NCBI RefSeq assembly: GCF_018408855.1
Contig: NZ_AP024322.1
Span: 1,674,001-1,738,000, forward strand
DNA: 64,000 bases
Origin: Caballeronia sp. NK8
GTDB lineage: Bacteria > Pseudomonadota > Gammaproteobacteria > Burkholderiales > Burkholderiaceae
Direction: 5' to 3'
Shown here: positions 1 to 10,854 of the stretch, piece after piece
Layout of the letters: each line of letters opens with the position of its first letter
Position numbering within the stretch: the stretch's first letter is position 1
Position numbers and translations under genes: made by a program
The notes under the pieces: model-generated
Told to the model about the DNA's origin: nothing
The model's database searches: none
Seen by the model: the letters and a program-made list of their open reading frames with translations, nothing else

Positions 1-1354
<1,354 letters not shown>

Positions 1355-1444
1355 TTAGCTGGTTAAAAACGTATTTTACCTATGTTCGCGAAAGGTTCCG
1401 AGTTTTTCGGGCCTGCTTCGCGATTTCGTCACGCTTGTGTGATT

Positions 1445-1471
1445 GGCATGGACTAAGAAAAAGTCCTTGCC
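1445..1471 (-). terminator. Hairpin between hisZ and purA
   Basis: Read leftwards, GGCA and GGACT arms pair with AGTCC and TGCC around a T-rich loop, with one A/A mismatch in the stem. No T-run follows, so this may be an attenuator or processing site and not a true intrinsic terminator. It sits in the hisZ-purA gap. Confidence 0.3.
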
Positions 1472-1496
1472 GATCAAGCGATTGTATTTGTCGCGC

Positions 1497-2648
1497 TCAG
1501 TCGCGCGCCTCGACCGTCCACTTGCCGTCGCGCTCGACGAGCACGCGGTCGAACGCGAACTCGTCCAGAACGTGATCGTGGCCGGGCAGCGCCTGAATCA
1601 CCACTTCGCCGGCGTCGCGCAGCGCAAGAATCGCCGCGAGCAAGGGCTCGTCGTGCTTCCACGGCGCGAGGATCGCGCTGCCCCGCGCATCGACCGGTGA
1701 AATGCGCGCCACTTCGCGCAGGTCGAGCGAAAAGCCCGTCGCGGGCCGCGCACGTCCGTACGCGAGACCGACGTCGTCGTAACGGCCGCCGCGCGCGACC
1801 GCGTTCGGCACGCCGTCGACGTAAGCGGAAAACATGACGCCGCTGTGATACGCATACCCGCGCAGGTCCGCGAGATCGATCATCAGCTCCGCGCCTTCGA
1901 CCCGGCCGGCGAGGAACGCGAGATCGTCGAGCGCGCGCGCGATGACCGGCAGATTCGGCAGACGCCCGCGCGCGATCTGCAGCACCGACGCATCGCCATA
2001 CAGCGACGGCAGCGCGCGCAGCGCCTCGCGCGGCACCTGCCCGAGATGCGCGGTGAGTTCGTTCAGACGCGGCACGTCCTTGCTCGCGAGCGCGTCGTAC
2101 AGCGCTTCACCGAGCGTGGCCGCAGCGGGCTCCAGTTCCAGCAGCGCGGCAAGCACGCCCGCGTGGCACAGATCGAGACGCACTTTCCTGAAACCCGCCA
2201 GATGCAGCGAATCGAGCATCAGTTGCTGAATCTCGAGATCCGCTTCGAGGCCGGCATGGCCGTAGATTTCGGCGCCGATCTGAATCTGCTCGCGCGTCGC
2301 ATGCAGCCCGCGCGGACGCGTGTGCAGCACGACGCCCGCGTAGCACAGGCGCGTCACGCCCTGCCGGTTCAGCAGGTGCGCGTCGATGCGCGATACCTGC
2401 GGCGTGATGTCCGCGCGCAGGCCGAGCGTGCGCCCGGACAGCTGATCGACGAGCTTGAAGGTGCGCAGATTGAGATCGCTTCCGCCGCTCGTCAGCAACG
2501 ATTCGAGATACTCGAGCATCGGCGGCATCACGAGCTCGTAGCCGTACGAACGGAAACGGTCGAGCAGACGGCGGCGCAGCTCTTCGATCTTGCGGGCTTC
2601 CGACGGCAAGACGTCGGCGATATTCTCGGGCAATAACCAGGTGGACAT
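1497..2648 (-). CDS. hisZ: ATP phosphoribosyltransferase regulatory subunit HisZ
   Basis: HisZ is a catalytically inactive relative of histidyl-tRNA synthetase that pairs with the short form of HisG to make the first enzyme of histidine synthesis. The 383-residue product shows the class II synthetase fold, with [15 protein letters not shown] where HisRS has motif 2, but it lacks the tRNA-synthetase C-terminal domain. I chose the ATG at 2646-2648 ([15 protein letters not shown]) over an upstream in-frame start because AGGAAA lies just before it. HisG is not in the window; in this bacterial group hisZ commonly sits apart from the his operon, between the hfl genes and purA, as here. Confidence 0.92.
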   Translation of the reverse strand: MSTWLLPENIADVLPSEARKIEELRRRLLDRFRSYGYELVMPPMLEYLESLLTSGGSDLNLRTFKLVDQLSGRTLGLRADITPQVSRIDAHLLNRQGVTRLCYAGVVLHTRPRGLHATREQIQIGAEIYGHAGLEADLEIQQLMLDSLHLAGFRKVRLDLCHAGVLAALLELEPAAATLGEALYDALASKDVPRLNELTAHLGQVPREALRALPSLYGDASVLQIARGRLPNLPVIARALDDLAFLAGRVEGAELMIDLADLRGYAYHSGVMFSAYVDGVPNAVARGGRYDDVGLAYGRARPATGFSLDLREVARISPVDARGSAILAPWKHDEPLLAAILALRDAGEVVIQALPGHDHVLDEFAFDRVLVERDGKWTVEARD

Positions 2649-2774
2649 CGATACGTTTCCTACGGGACGCGAGGCTCGGCGCATTTCACGCGGCGCTCGC
2701 GGACTTCAACGGTCAGGGACGAAGGGATAAGGACAAGATATGCGAAATGGCGGCGTGCTGCCGGCGGCGCCGGT

Positions 2775-2960
2775 TCACGTCGCGATCAGCAGCAGAATCA
2801 GGCCGAGCACCATCGCGATCAGCCCGCCGATGCGGATATGGTGCAACGGCCGCTCCGCGATGCGGCGAAAGGTATCGCGCCAGGCGGTCGGAAAAACGAA
2901 GGGAAACATGCCTTCGATAATCAGCATCAACGCAAGAGCGAGCAGTAACGTCTCGGCCAT
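2775..2960 (-). CDS. Small DUF2065 inner-membrane protein
   Basis: The 61-residue product has two hydrophobic segments (about residues 3-23 and 43-60) around a short basic loop with WRDTFRRIAE. This matches the DUF2065 family, which is found downstream of hflC in many proteobacteria. Function is not known; the fixed position after hflKC suggests a link to that membrane complex, which is inference. It starts 60 bp after the hflC stop and precedes hisZ. Confidence 0.85.
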   Translation of the reverse strand: MAETLLLALALMLIIEGMFPFVFPTAWRDTFRRIAERPLHHIRIGGLIAMVLGLILLLIAT

Positions 2961-3020
2961 GTCCGGGGAAGTTGAAGCGCCGCGCGACGGACACAGTCCA
3001 TTGCGCGGCGCGGGCGATGA

Positions 3021-3923
3021 TCAGCGCTTCGCCGTGGCGGGGGCCGACGCATCCGGCGCGCCGCCCGTCGGGCTCTTCATGAAACGGAAGAAGTCGCTGC
3101 TCGGATCGACGACGATCACGTCGCCCGGCTTGAACGTCTTCTTGTACGCTTCGAGGCTGTGATAGAACTGGTAGAACTGCGGATCGCGGCCGTACGCGTC
3201 GGCTGCGATGGCCGCCGACTTGCTGTCGCCTTCGCCCTTGATCGACTGCGCCTGGCTGTAGGCGTCCGCGAGAATCGCCTGTTGCGTGCGTTCGGCGTCG
3301 GCCTTGATCTTGTCCGCTTCCGCCGTGCCCTTCGCGCGCTCGTTCGCCGCCGCCTGCTGGCGCGCCGCGATCATGCGCTTGTAGACAGAATCGGCCACCG
3401 CCGACGGAAAGTCGATGCGCGTCATCTGCAAATCGACGAGTTGCACGCCGAACGCCGCGGCCGCGGCCTCCACGCTCTTCTGCGACTCGCTGGCGAGCGC
3501 CTGTTGATTGCCGAGCGCGTCGGTCAGCGAACGCTTCGCGAAGCCGCTCGCGAGCGACGCGCGCGCGAGCGCGACGATGCGCTCCTCAGCCGTCTGCGTG
3601 TTCTTCTCGTTGCTTTCGAAAAGCTTCAGCGGATCGGCGACGCGGTACTTGATCACCGTGTTCACCAGCACTTCGTTCTTGTCCGCGGTCGAGAAGCGAT
3701 CGGCGCCGGATTCGTCGATGGTGAGCGTGCGCGTGTCGATGAGCGTGAGCGTCTGGAACGGCGGCGGCAGCTTGAAGTGCAGGCCGGGGCCTTCCTGTCG
3801 CGGATTGCCTTCGCCATGTGCGGCGACGATGGCGGCATGTCTTTCGTCGACGGTGAAGATCATCGACGAACCGATAAACAGCACGATGACGACGGCGACG
3901 ACGAGCGCAATGATTCGATTCAT
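3021..3923 (-). CDS. hflC: FtsH protease modulator HflC
   Basis: HflC is a SPFH/band-7 protein that forms with HflK a large periplasm-facing complex around the inner-membrane protease FtsH and restrains it. The 300-residue product has one N-terminal membrane segment (residues 4-24), the band-7 domain (about 20-190), and a charged Ala/Lys-rich helix (about 190-240) used in oligomerisation. A strong AAGGAGCG precedes the ATG. It starts 11 bp after the hflK stop, so the two are co-transcribed and probably translationally coupled. Confidence 0.95.
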   Translation of the reverse strand: MNRIIALVVAVVIVLFIGSSMIFTVDERHAAIVAAHGEGNPRQEGPGLHFKLPPPFQTLTLIDTRTLTIDESGADRFSTADKNEVLVNTVIKYRVADPLKLFESNEKNTQTAEERIVALARASLASGFAKRSLTDALGNQQALASESQKSVEAAAAAFGVQLVDLQMTRIDFPSAVADSVYKRMIAARQQAAANERAKGTAEADKIKADAERTQQAILADAYSQAQSIKGEGDSKSAAIAADAYGRDPQFYQFYHSLEAYKKTFKPGDVIVVDPSSDFFRFMKSPTGGAPDASAPATAKR

Positions 3924-3934
3924 GTTCGCGCTCC

Positions 3935-5359
3935 TTATTGCAGGTCTTCCGACCGGCTGCGGGAACGGAACGCGTCGCGCGAGCGCAGCGGATCGCCGGC
4001 ATTCGCGCTCGCCCCACTTGCGGCGCTGGCAGCGCTCGCCGCGCTGGCGGGTGCGGCCGCGGCCGGCGCCGATGCGCTCGCAGGACCCTGCGCGCGCGCC
4101 TGAGGACCTTCGGCCGTAGCCGGAGCACTCGATGCGGCCCCGCCGCTCGTGCCTTCCGTGGATTCCTTCGCCTGCTGACGATTGGCTTCGATGAGCTTGT
4201 CGAGCGGCAGATAAACCACGTTATTGCCTGCCTTGCTGTCGACGAACACCTTGGTAGTGCGCGAGTAGATCTGCTGCATCGTGTCCAGGTACATGCGTTG
4301 ACGAATGACCGCGGGCGCCTTCGAATACTCCGCGTACACCTCCTTGAAGCGTTCCGCGTCGCCCTGCGCCTGCGTGACTTCGCGATTGCTGTACGCCCTC
4401 GCCTCGTCGATCAGCTTGCCCGCGTCCGCCTTCGCGCGCGGCAGCAACTGATCTGCGTAGGCTTGCGCGGTGTCGCGCGCGCGCTCGTTGTCCTGGCGCA
4501 CGCGCGCCGCTTCCTCGAACGCGGACTGCACCTGTTGCGGCACCTGCACGCTCTGCACCGCGACACCCGTGACCTGCAGACCGGTGCGATACGTGTCGAG
4601 CGACCGCTGGATGGCTTCGATCAGGCGCGCGCGCAGCGCCTCGCGATCCTTGTAGAGCATGTCGTCCGTCTTGAGTCCGCCCGCGATCTCGCGAATCGCC
4701 GCCTGCGCGGCCTGCGTCACGCTGTCATCCGCGTTGACGCTGCGGAACAGGAAATCGGTGGGCGACTTGATCTGATACTGCACGGCGAAGCGCACGTCGA
4801 CGATATCGGCGTCGTTCGTCAGCAGTGACGCGTCGCGCACGTTGCCTTGCGACAGCGCGGTGCCGCGCCCCACTTCGACAGAACGAATCTGCGACGTATC
4901 GACGATGTCGTTCGACTGGAACGGATACGGCAGACGCCAGTGAATGCCTTGCGCGACCGTCTGACGATATTTGCCGAACTGCGAGACGACGCCGACATGT
5001 CCGTCCTGAACGACGAACACGCCGCTGCCGAGATAGATGGCGATCAGCACGCCGATGACGATGCCGACACCGATCTTCGTGCCGCGCCCGTTGTCGCGCG
5101 GCGCGCCGCCGTTGCCGTTGCCGGGCTTGCGTCCGAACACGCCCGCGAGGCGACGATTGAACTCGCGCCACATCTCGTCGAGATCGGGCGGACCTTCGTC
5201 CTTGCCGTTCGGGCGCTTGCCGTCTTGCGGACGCTTCGTGTCGTTCTTCACGCCATTGCCTTCGCCCCGACCCCAGCGCGGATCGTCGATCGAAAAGACG
5301 GCATGCTCAGCTTGCCGGTTAGTCCGCTCTTTGTAGTCGTTCACTCGGTGATTCACCAT
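3935..5359 (-). CDS. hflK: FtsH protease modulator HflK
   Basis: HflK is the partner of HflC in the FtsH-regulating membrane complex. It has a Gly/Pro/Lys-rich cytoplasmic N-terminus containing DPRWGRGEGNG, one membrane segment (GVGIVIGVLIAIYLGSGVF), a band-7 domain, an Arg/Ala/Glu-rich helix and an Ala/Pro/Ser-rich C-terminal tail. Two starts are possible: ATG at 5357-5359 (474 residues) or GTG at 5339-5341 (468 residues, beginning fM-NDYKER), which resembles the start I recall in relatives. Neither has a clear ribosome site. The frame stays open into hflX but that extension is not protein-like. Confidence 0.93.
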   Translation of the reverse strand: MVNHRVNDYKERTNRQAEHAVFSIDDPRWGRGEGNGVKNDTKRPQDGKRPNGKDEGPPDLDEMWREFNRRLAGVFGRKPGNGNGGAPRDNGRGTKIGVGIVIGVLIAIYLGSGVFVVQDGHVGVVSQFGKYRQTVAQGIHWRLPYPFQSNDIVDTSQIRSVEVGRGTALSQGNVRDASLLTNDADIVDVRFAVQYQIKSPTDFLFRSVNADDSVTQAAQAAIREIAGGLKTDDMLYKDREALRARLIEAIQRSLDTYRTGLQVTGVAVQSVQVPQQVQSAFEEAARVRQDNERARDTAQAYADQLLPRAKADAGKLIDEARAYSNREVTQAQGDAERFKEVYAEYSKAPAVIRQRMYLDTMQQIYSRTTKVFVDSKAGNNVVYLPLDKLIEANRQQAKESTEGTSGGAASSAPATAEGPQARAQGPASASAPAAAAPASAASAASAASGASANAGDPLRSRDAFRSRSRSEDLQ

Positions 5360-5411
5360 TAGACAGCCGGTCGGCCGGGTCGATGCCGGGGCGATGCGAT
5401 TCCGAAGCAGC

Positions 5412-6680
5412 TCAATGTCCGTGCTCGGGAACCTTTCGATCGTCACGCTCAACGGGTGGCCGATGGTCGTCCGGCTGCGCGTTGATGTCGTGTATGGCGT
5501 TTGACCCGGACTGCGTGGATTGCGTTGCTTCGGACGCCTCGTGCGACTCCGGAAATTCGGCGAGCACGCTGGGCAGTCCCGCGTCGGGTTCGTCGGATTC
5601 CGCCGTGGCGATTTCGGCGATGGCAGCGCGCAGCGCATCGAGCCCCTGACCCGTGCGTGCACTCAAGAAAACGCGCGAAATATTACCATACTCGTCCCTT
5701 TCAACCGCCTCGCCGCGGGCCGCGAGTTCGGGCACCGCATCGATCTTGTTGAAGACGAGAATCTGGCGGATATTGTCCGCGCCGATGCCGCGCAACACCT
5801 CGTTCACCTGATCGATCTGATCGAGGCGCACCGCGCTCGATGCATCGACGACGTGCAGCAGCACGTCCGCGTGAATGGTTTCCTCAAGCGTCGCGCGGAA
5901 AGCCGCGACGAGCTGGTGCGGCAATTCGCGGATGAAACCGACCGTGTCCGACACGACCACATGCCCCGCTTCCTCGCCGAGGAACACGCGGCGCGAAGTC
6001 GTATCGAGCGTGGCGAAGAGCTGGTCGGCGGCGTACGCCTGCGCCTTCGTGAGCGCGTTGAAGAGCGTCGATTTGCCCGCGTTCGTATAGCCGACGAGCG
6101 ACACCGACATCGTCCGGTTGCGCACCCGCTGACGCCGCTGCGTACCGTGCTGGCGGCGCAGTTTTTCGAGCCGCGACTTGAGCGCCTTGATGCGCTCGCC
6201 GATCAGACGGCGGTCGGTTTCGAGCTGCGTTTCGCCCGGTCCGCGCAGGCCGATGCCGCCCTTCTGGCGTTCCAGGTGAGTCCACGCGCGAATCAGGCGC
6301 GTCGACAGATATTGCAGCTGCGCGAGTTCGACCTGCAGCTTGCCTTCGTGGCTGCGGGCGCGTTGCGCGAAGATATCGAGAATGAGGCTGGTGCGATCGA
6401 CCACGCGGCGATTCAGCGCGACCTCAAGATTGCGCTGCTGCGCGGGCGCGAGCGCGTGATTGAAGATGACGAGTTCGACGTCGTTTGCTTCGCACTGCAG
6501 GCGCAGTTCCTCGACCTTGCCGCTGCCGATGAACATTTTGGCATCGGGGCTCGAACGGCGGCCGGTGAGCGTGACGGCGGGATGGGCGCCCGCACTTTGT
6601 GCGAGCAAGCTGAGTTCTTCCAGACTGGCTTCGAAATCGATCTTGCCGAAGTCGATGCCGACGAGCGCTGCGTTGATCAA
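5412..6680 (-). CDS. hflX: Ribosome-associated GTPase HflX
   Basis: HflX is a GTPase that binds the 50S subunit and splits stalled or heat-stressed ribosomes. The product of about 422 residues has the N-terminal HflX domain with the Gly-rich linker GGIGLRGPGETQLETDRR, then the G domain with G1 GYTNAGKST, G3 DTVGF and G4 NKID. The only reasonable initiator in frame is TTG at 6678-6680 (fM-INAALVGIDFGK); no ATG or GTG lies upstream before the hfq coding region, so the exact start is uncertain. The Glu/Ala-rich C-terminal tail is variable in the family. It sits between hfq and hflK. Confidence 0.93.
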   Translation of the reverse strand: MINAALVGIDFGKIDFEASLEELSLLAQSAGAHPAVTLTGRRSSPDAKMFIGSGKVEELRLQCEANDVELVIFNHALAPAQQRNLEVALNRRVVDRTSLILDIFAQRARSHEGKLQVELAQLQYLSTRLIRAWTHLERQKGGIGLRGPGETQLETDRRLIGERIKALKSRLEKLRRQHGTQRRQRVRNRTMSVSLVGYTNAGKSTLFNALTKAQAYAADQLFATLDTTSRRVFLGEEAGHVVVSDTVGFIRELPHQLVAAFRATLEETIHADVLLHVVDASSAVRLDQIDQVNEVLRGIGADNIRQILVFNKIDAVPELAARGEAVERDEYGNISRVFLSARTGQGLDALRAAIAEIATAESDEPDAGLPSVLAEFPESHEASEATQSTQSGSNAIHDINAQPDDHRPPVERDDRKVPEHGH

Positions 6681-6768
6681 ATTGATGTGTTCAGGTTTTT
6701 TGAAGCGACCGGCGAGTTGCTTAATGTTCGCTTTAGAAGTGGCAAATTTGCGCCGGCCGCAACGATGT

Positions 6769-7005
6769 TTAGGACGGTTCAGCGTCCGGGTGGAAATTCA
6801 CCGGACGGGCCGGCACGACCGTGGAAATGGCGTGCTTGTAGACCATCTGGGTGACCGTATTTCGGAGCAACACGACGTACTGGTCGAACGATTCGATGTT
6901 CCCTTGAAGCTTGATGCCGTTGACCAAATAGATCGACACCGGCACGTGCTCTTTACGCAGTGCGTTCAAAAACGGGTCTTGTAACAATTGCCCTTTGTTG
7001 CTCAT
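6769..7005 (-). CDS. hfq: RNA chaperone Hfq
   Basis: Hfq is a hexameric Sm-like protein that pairs small RNAs with messenger RNAs. The 78-residue product begins [19 protein letters not shown], contains the Sm1 region with [12 protein letters not shown] and the Sm2 motif YKHAIS, and ends in a short tail typical of betaproteobacteria. The ATG at 7003-7005 was chosen because GGAG lies seven bases before it and because it matches the invariant Hfq N-terminus; a longer in-frame start at 7071 is rejected. It lies between der and hflX, 161 bp after der. Confidence 0.97.
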   Translation of the reverse strand: MSNKGQLLQDPFLNALRKEHVPVSIYLVNGIKLQGNIESFDQYVVLLRNTVTQMVYKHAISTVVPARPVNFHPDAEPS

Positions 7006-7166
7006 AGCAAACTCCGTGTTTTTTTGCAGGTTGGAAGTATTGTGGACGAAGAAAAAGAGATCCGCCGACAATCGCTACACTATAGCCGATTTTCGCTGTT
7101 TTACGTTTTCGGCCCCCGTCGGCCAAATGGCCAGCGAACGCCGTAACGCAAGGCTTCACGCGGTTC

Positions 7167-8507
7167 TCACTCCTTGTCCGCGTAAGGATTCCGGCTCGAC
7201 CGGAACTCTATGCGAAGTGGAGTGCCGGCGAGCCCAAAAGTTTCGCGAAAACGCCCTTCCAGATAACGCTTGTAGGTATCCGTGATCGCGTCGAGCGCGT
7301 TGCCGTGCACGACGATGATCGGCGGATTCTGCCCGCCCTGGTGCGCGTAACGCAGCTTCGGCCGCACCGGGCCGCGGCGGCGCGGTTGCTGGAATTCCAC
7401 CGCATCGATCAGCGCGCGCGTGAGCTTCGGCGTCGGCAGCTTGGCCATCGCGGCGGCGTAGGCATCGTCGACTGATTTCATCAATGCGCCGATGCCCGTC
7501 TTCTCCAGCGCGGAAACGTAGTGGAATTTAGCAAAGTCCAAAAACTTGAGCTTGCGCGTGAGGTCCGCCTTCGTGCGCTCACGCACATGCGAATCCAGCC
7601 CGTCCCACTTGTTCACGCCCACGACCAGCGCGCGCCCCTGTTCGACCACGAAACCCGCGATGTGCGCGTCCTGTTCCGAAATGTCCTGCTGCGCATCGAG
7701 CAGCAGGATCACGACATTGGCGTCCGAGATCGACTGCAGCGTCTTCACGACCGAGAACTTTTCGATCGCTTCGAACACCTTGCCGCGGCGACGCAGGCCG
7801 GCCGTGTCGATCAAGGTGTATTTGCGGCCTTGCCGCTCGAAATCAACATAGATCGAATCGCGCGTGGTGCCGGGCATATCGAACGCGATCACGCGCTCCT
7901 CGCCGATCAGTGTGTTCACGAGCGTCGACTTGCCGACGTTCGGACGTCCGACGATCGCGATCTTCACGCCGTGCTGCGCCTTCTCTTCTTCCGATTCTTC
8001 CGGCTGATCCTTGTACGCGAGATCGAGCGCGTCATTGATCATCTCGAGGACACCATCGCCGTGCGCGGACGAGATCGCGCGCGGGTCGCCAAGGCCGAGT
8101 TCATAGAAGTCCGACGCGACCGCCGTGTACTTCATGCCCTCCGCCTTGTTCACGACCAGAAAGAGCGGCCGGCCGGTCTTGCGCAGATAGTCGGCGATCG
8201 CCTTGTCCTGCGGCGCGAGGCCGTTGCGCCCGTCGACGATGAACACGACGACGTCGGCTTCTTCGACCGCCTGGCGCGTCTGGCGCGCCATCTCGTGCAG
8301 GATGCCGTCCTTCGCCACCGGCTCGAAGCCGCCCGTGTCCACCACGAGATACGGCCGCTCGCCGCCCAGACGGCCTTCGCCGTAATGGCGGTCGCGGGTC
8401 AGGCCGGGCAAGTCCGCGACGAGCGCGTCGCGCGAGCGCGTGAGCCGGTTGAAAAGGGTCGATTTCCCCACATTGGGGCGCCCGACGAGGGCAATCACGG
8501 GTTTCAT
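7167..8507 (-). CDS. der: Ribosome-biogenesis GTPase Der (EngA)
   Basis: Der is an essential GTPase with two consecutive G domains that acts in maturation of the 50S subunit. The 446-residue product carries G1 motifs [14 protein letters not shown] (near residue 7) and [14 protein letters not shown] (near residue 187), DTGGF and DTAGL G3 motifs, and a C-terminal KH-like domain with the [15 protein letters not shown] segment. It follows bamB at an unusual distance of 397 bp in the same direction. Confidence 0.97.
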   Translation of the reverse strand: MKPVIALVGRPNVGKSTLFNRLTRSRDALVADLPGLTRDRHYGEGRLGGERPYLVVDTGGFEPVAKDGILHEMARQTRQAVEEADVVVFIVDGRNGLAPQDKAIADYLRKTGRPLFLVVNKAEGMKYTAVASDFYELGLGDPRAISSAHGDGVLEMINDALDLAYKDQPEESEEEKAQHGVKIAIVGRPNVGKSTLVNTLIGEERVIAFDMPGTTRDSIYVDFERQGRKYTLIDTAGLRRRGKVFEAIEKFSVVKTLQSISDANVVILLLDAQQDISEQDAHIAGFVVEQGRALVVGVNKWDGLDSHVRERTKADLTRKLKFLDFAKFHYVSALEKTGIGALMKSVDDAYAAAMAKLPTPKLTRALIDAVEFQQPRRRGPVRPKLRYAHQGGQNPPIIVVHGNALDAITDTYKRYLEGRFRETFGLAGTPLRIEFRSSRNPYADKE

Positions 8508-8904
8508 CTGATTTTGTTCAAGGTTGAACGCAAGGCGAACGCGGAACGGGCGGTAGAAACATCTCGTTGCGTTCCGCTACGCCGCGCAATGGCTGCGCTT
8601 ATCGAAAATTAGCATGGATTCGGCTTGCCGCACGCGAGGCGCGTCGGCCGACCAGGCTTGACGGCGGTCATTCGCCGGTTTGCCTCTTGGGAGGCTCATC
8701 TTGCGCGACGCTTACGCACGCCGCGCTTCATTCTTGCGACCCTGCTCTTGCATGCGGGTTTTATCGCGATGCGCGCGGCGCACCGCTTCTTTCTCGTGCG
8801 GCTTGTCGTGGCGAGCCTGCCGCACCGCCATGAAACGACGGCGCGCTTCTCTGCCGGCAACCGCGAGCGCGCGTCACTCGCGCACGTGGCCGCCGCATTT
8901 CGGA
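8508..8904. other. 397-bp gap between bamB and der with no supported gene
   Basis: Both strands were read. Only short frames with random-looking Arg/Ala/His composition are present and none has a convincing ribosome site. It may hold a promoter for der on the minus strand (a TAATTTT stretch near 8605-8612), but this is weak. In related genomes bamB and der are usually much closer, so extra or decayed sequence is possible. Confidence 0.5.
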
Positions 8905-10050
8905 TCAGTTGCCGGGCCGGAAGCCGTAAAGATCACCGTCATGCGTCTGCACGACGAGCGTGTTGCCCGCGAGCACCGGCGCGGCGGTGATCGCACTGCC
9001 GTCGGTCGGCGCGCGGCCGACGAGCTCGCCGTTCTCCACGTTGAGGAAGTGCAGGAAGCCCTTGTAATCACCCACCACGACAGCGCGGCCGAGAATATAC
9101 GGCACGCTGACACTGCGGTTCTTCAGCGTATCCGTTTTCCAGATCTGCGAGCCATCCGACGCGCGGAACGCGTTGACGACCGACCAGTCGTCCCCGGCCG
9201 CGACGATCTGTTCGTCCTGCGCGAGGCCGCTGTCGCTCGAGAAATTCTTTTCCCACACCGGACGGCCCGAGTTCGCATCGAAGCAGCCGATGCGGCCCTG
9301 GAACGTCACCGCGCAGGTCTGCGCGCCGACGAGGCCCGGCGCGCCGGTCACGTCGTTGATGCGCTCGACTTCGGTCACGCCCTTCGGATACGACACCGGC
9401 GCCTGCCAGTAGGCATCGCCCGTCTGCAGGTTGATCGCCGCGAACGTGCCGCCGGGAAAGCCCGCGAGCACGGCCTGATTGCCGGCGAAGGTCATGCCGG
9501 CCGCGACACGCAGGTTCAGCGGTACGGCGCGCAGCTGGAAGACCCACTTCTGTTCGCCGGTCTGCGCGTTGAACGCGATGACCTTGCCGTCGATCGTGCG
9601 TACGATCACGAGATCGTTGCCGACGAGCGGCGGCGAGACGATCTCGCCCGGCGCCGTGGCGGTCCACAGCAGCTTGCCGTCGGAGCCGAGCACATCGACC
9701 TGGCCCTTCAGGCCGCCAACGGCCGTCAGATTGCCGTCGCTGCCGACGCCGGCGGAGAGATCGTCCTTGAGCTTGGTGCGCCAGACGTCCTGGCCGGTCT
9801 TCGAATCGATCTTGGCGACGGTGCCGTTCGTACCGGCGGCGAAGACGTAATCGCCCACTGCCACGGGCGAGAACAGATAACGGCCGGCCTTGCCGACGCT
9901 CGCCTTCCACGCCTGGTTGACATTCAACACCGGCTTGAACTCCGCGAGCGGTACCGGCGTGCGGCGCTCATCCTTGGTCGACGAGCAAGCGGCCAACAAG
10001 ACGGTCATCGCGCAAGCGAGCGGCACAGCGTAGCGTTTCAAAAAAGTCAT
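8905..10050 (-). CDS. bamB: Outer-membrane assembly lipoprotein BamB
   Basis: BamB is the beta-propeller lipoprotein of the BAM complex that inserts outer-membrane proteins. The 381-residue product has a lipoprotein signal with the cleavage box LLAAC at about residues 17-21, then PQQ-like propeller repeats such as DGKVIAFNAQTGEQKW, LQTGDAYW and FDANSGRPVWEKNF. Two close starts exist, ATG at 10048-10050 (MTFLKRY) and five codons earlier at 10065; both keep the signal peptide. It follows the yfgM gene and precedes der, the usual order. Confidence 0.95.
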   Translation of the reverse strand: MTFLKRYAVPLACAMTVLLAACSSTKDERRTPVPLAEFKPVLNVNQAWKASVGKAGRYLFSPVAVGDYVFAAGTNGTVAKIDSKTGQDVWRTKLKDDLSAGVGSDGNLTAVGGLKGQVDVLGSDGKLLWTATAPGEIVSPPLVGNDLVIVRTIDGKVIAFNAQTGEQKWVFQLRAVPLNLRVAAGMTFAGNQAVLAGFPGGTFAAINLQTGDAYWQAPVSYPKGVTEVERINDVTGAPGLVGAQTCAVTFQGRIGCFDANSGRPVWEKNFSSDSGLAQDEQIVAAGDDWSVVNAFRASDGSQIWKTDTLKNRSVSVPYILGRAVVVGDYKGFLHFLNVENGELVGRAPTDGSAITAAPVLAGNTLVVQTHDGDLYGFRPGN

Positions 10051-10172
10051 CGGTGGACGCAACATGAATGGGTGAATTGGGTTGACCGGCGCTCTGCGCC
10101 GCGTCGCTTCATGCGACGCTTCGGCGCGGCGGCTCGATTGAGCGATGGTTGACGATACGAAAACGCAGCGGA

Positions 10173-10802
10173 TCAACCGCCGAGCGCATCGAGCTTGAAC
10201 TGGATCAGCTGACGCGCGGACGTGTCGTTCTCGGGCAGCGCGGCGAGCGCGACCTGGTAAGCCGAGCGCGCATCGTCGCGTTTGCCTTGGGCGGCGAGCA
10301 GGTCGCCACGGCGATCCGCGATCACGCCCTTGAACGCATCGAGAGGCTGATCCGCGAGCAGCTTCAGGCCTGCGTCGTAGTTCTTCTCGTCGAGCAGAAC
10401 GAGCGCGAGACGCAGCTTCGCGATCTGCTTGTACTCGTTGTCCTTCGCGTGATCGATGGCCCATTGCAACTGAGCCTTCGCACCCGCCGTGTTGCCCGCC
10501 ATGTAGAGCGATTTGGCGGCCGCGAGCGCGGACATCTGCGCGTAGCCCGTACCGCCGAACTTGTCTTCCATGTCCGTCGCCACACGTGTGACCAGCGCCT
10601 GATCGTTGCCGTTCACCGCCTGCTGCAGGTGGTCGTACAGCACCGATGCCTCGGCTGCCTGATGGCGCTGCCAGTAGTTCCAGCCGTTGTAGCCGGCCGA
10701 AATGACGAGCGCCACGAGCACGATCCAGGTCGTGGCGTTGCCCCATTTGGCCCACCAGGCCTTTACGCTTTCAAGTGATTCTTGTTCGTCGTGATAGCTC
10801 AT
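10173..10802 (-). CDS. yfgM: YfgM family tetratricopeptide membrane protein
   Basis: The YfgM family consists of single-span inner-membrane proteins with a periplasmic TPR domain; the E. coli member associates with SecYEG and PpiD. The 209-residue product has a short cytoplasmic N-terminus, one membrane helix (about residues 25-43) and TPR-like helices to the end. It lies between hisS and bamB, the conserved position of the family, with 52 bp to hisS. Confidence 0.9.
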   Translation of the reverse strand: MSYHDEQESLESVKAWWAKWGNATTWIVLVALVISAGYNGWNYWQRHQAAEASVLYDHLQQAVNGNDQALVTRVATDMEDKFGGTGYAQMSALAAAKSLYMAGNTAGAKAQLQWAIDHAKDNEYKQIAKLRLALVLLDEKNYDAGLKLLADQPLDAFKGVIADRRGDLLAAQGKRDDARSAYQVALAALPENDTSARQLIQFKLDALGG

Positions 10803-10854
10803 CGTCCAGCTATTCCTTCCTGCGTTTCAAATTCCTCAACGAGTGGCGCGCTTT

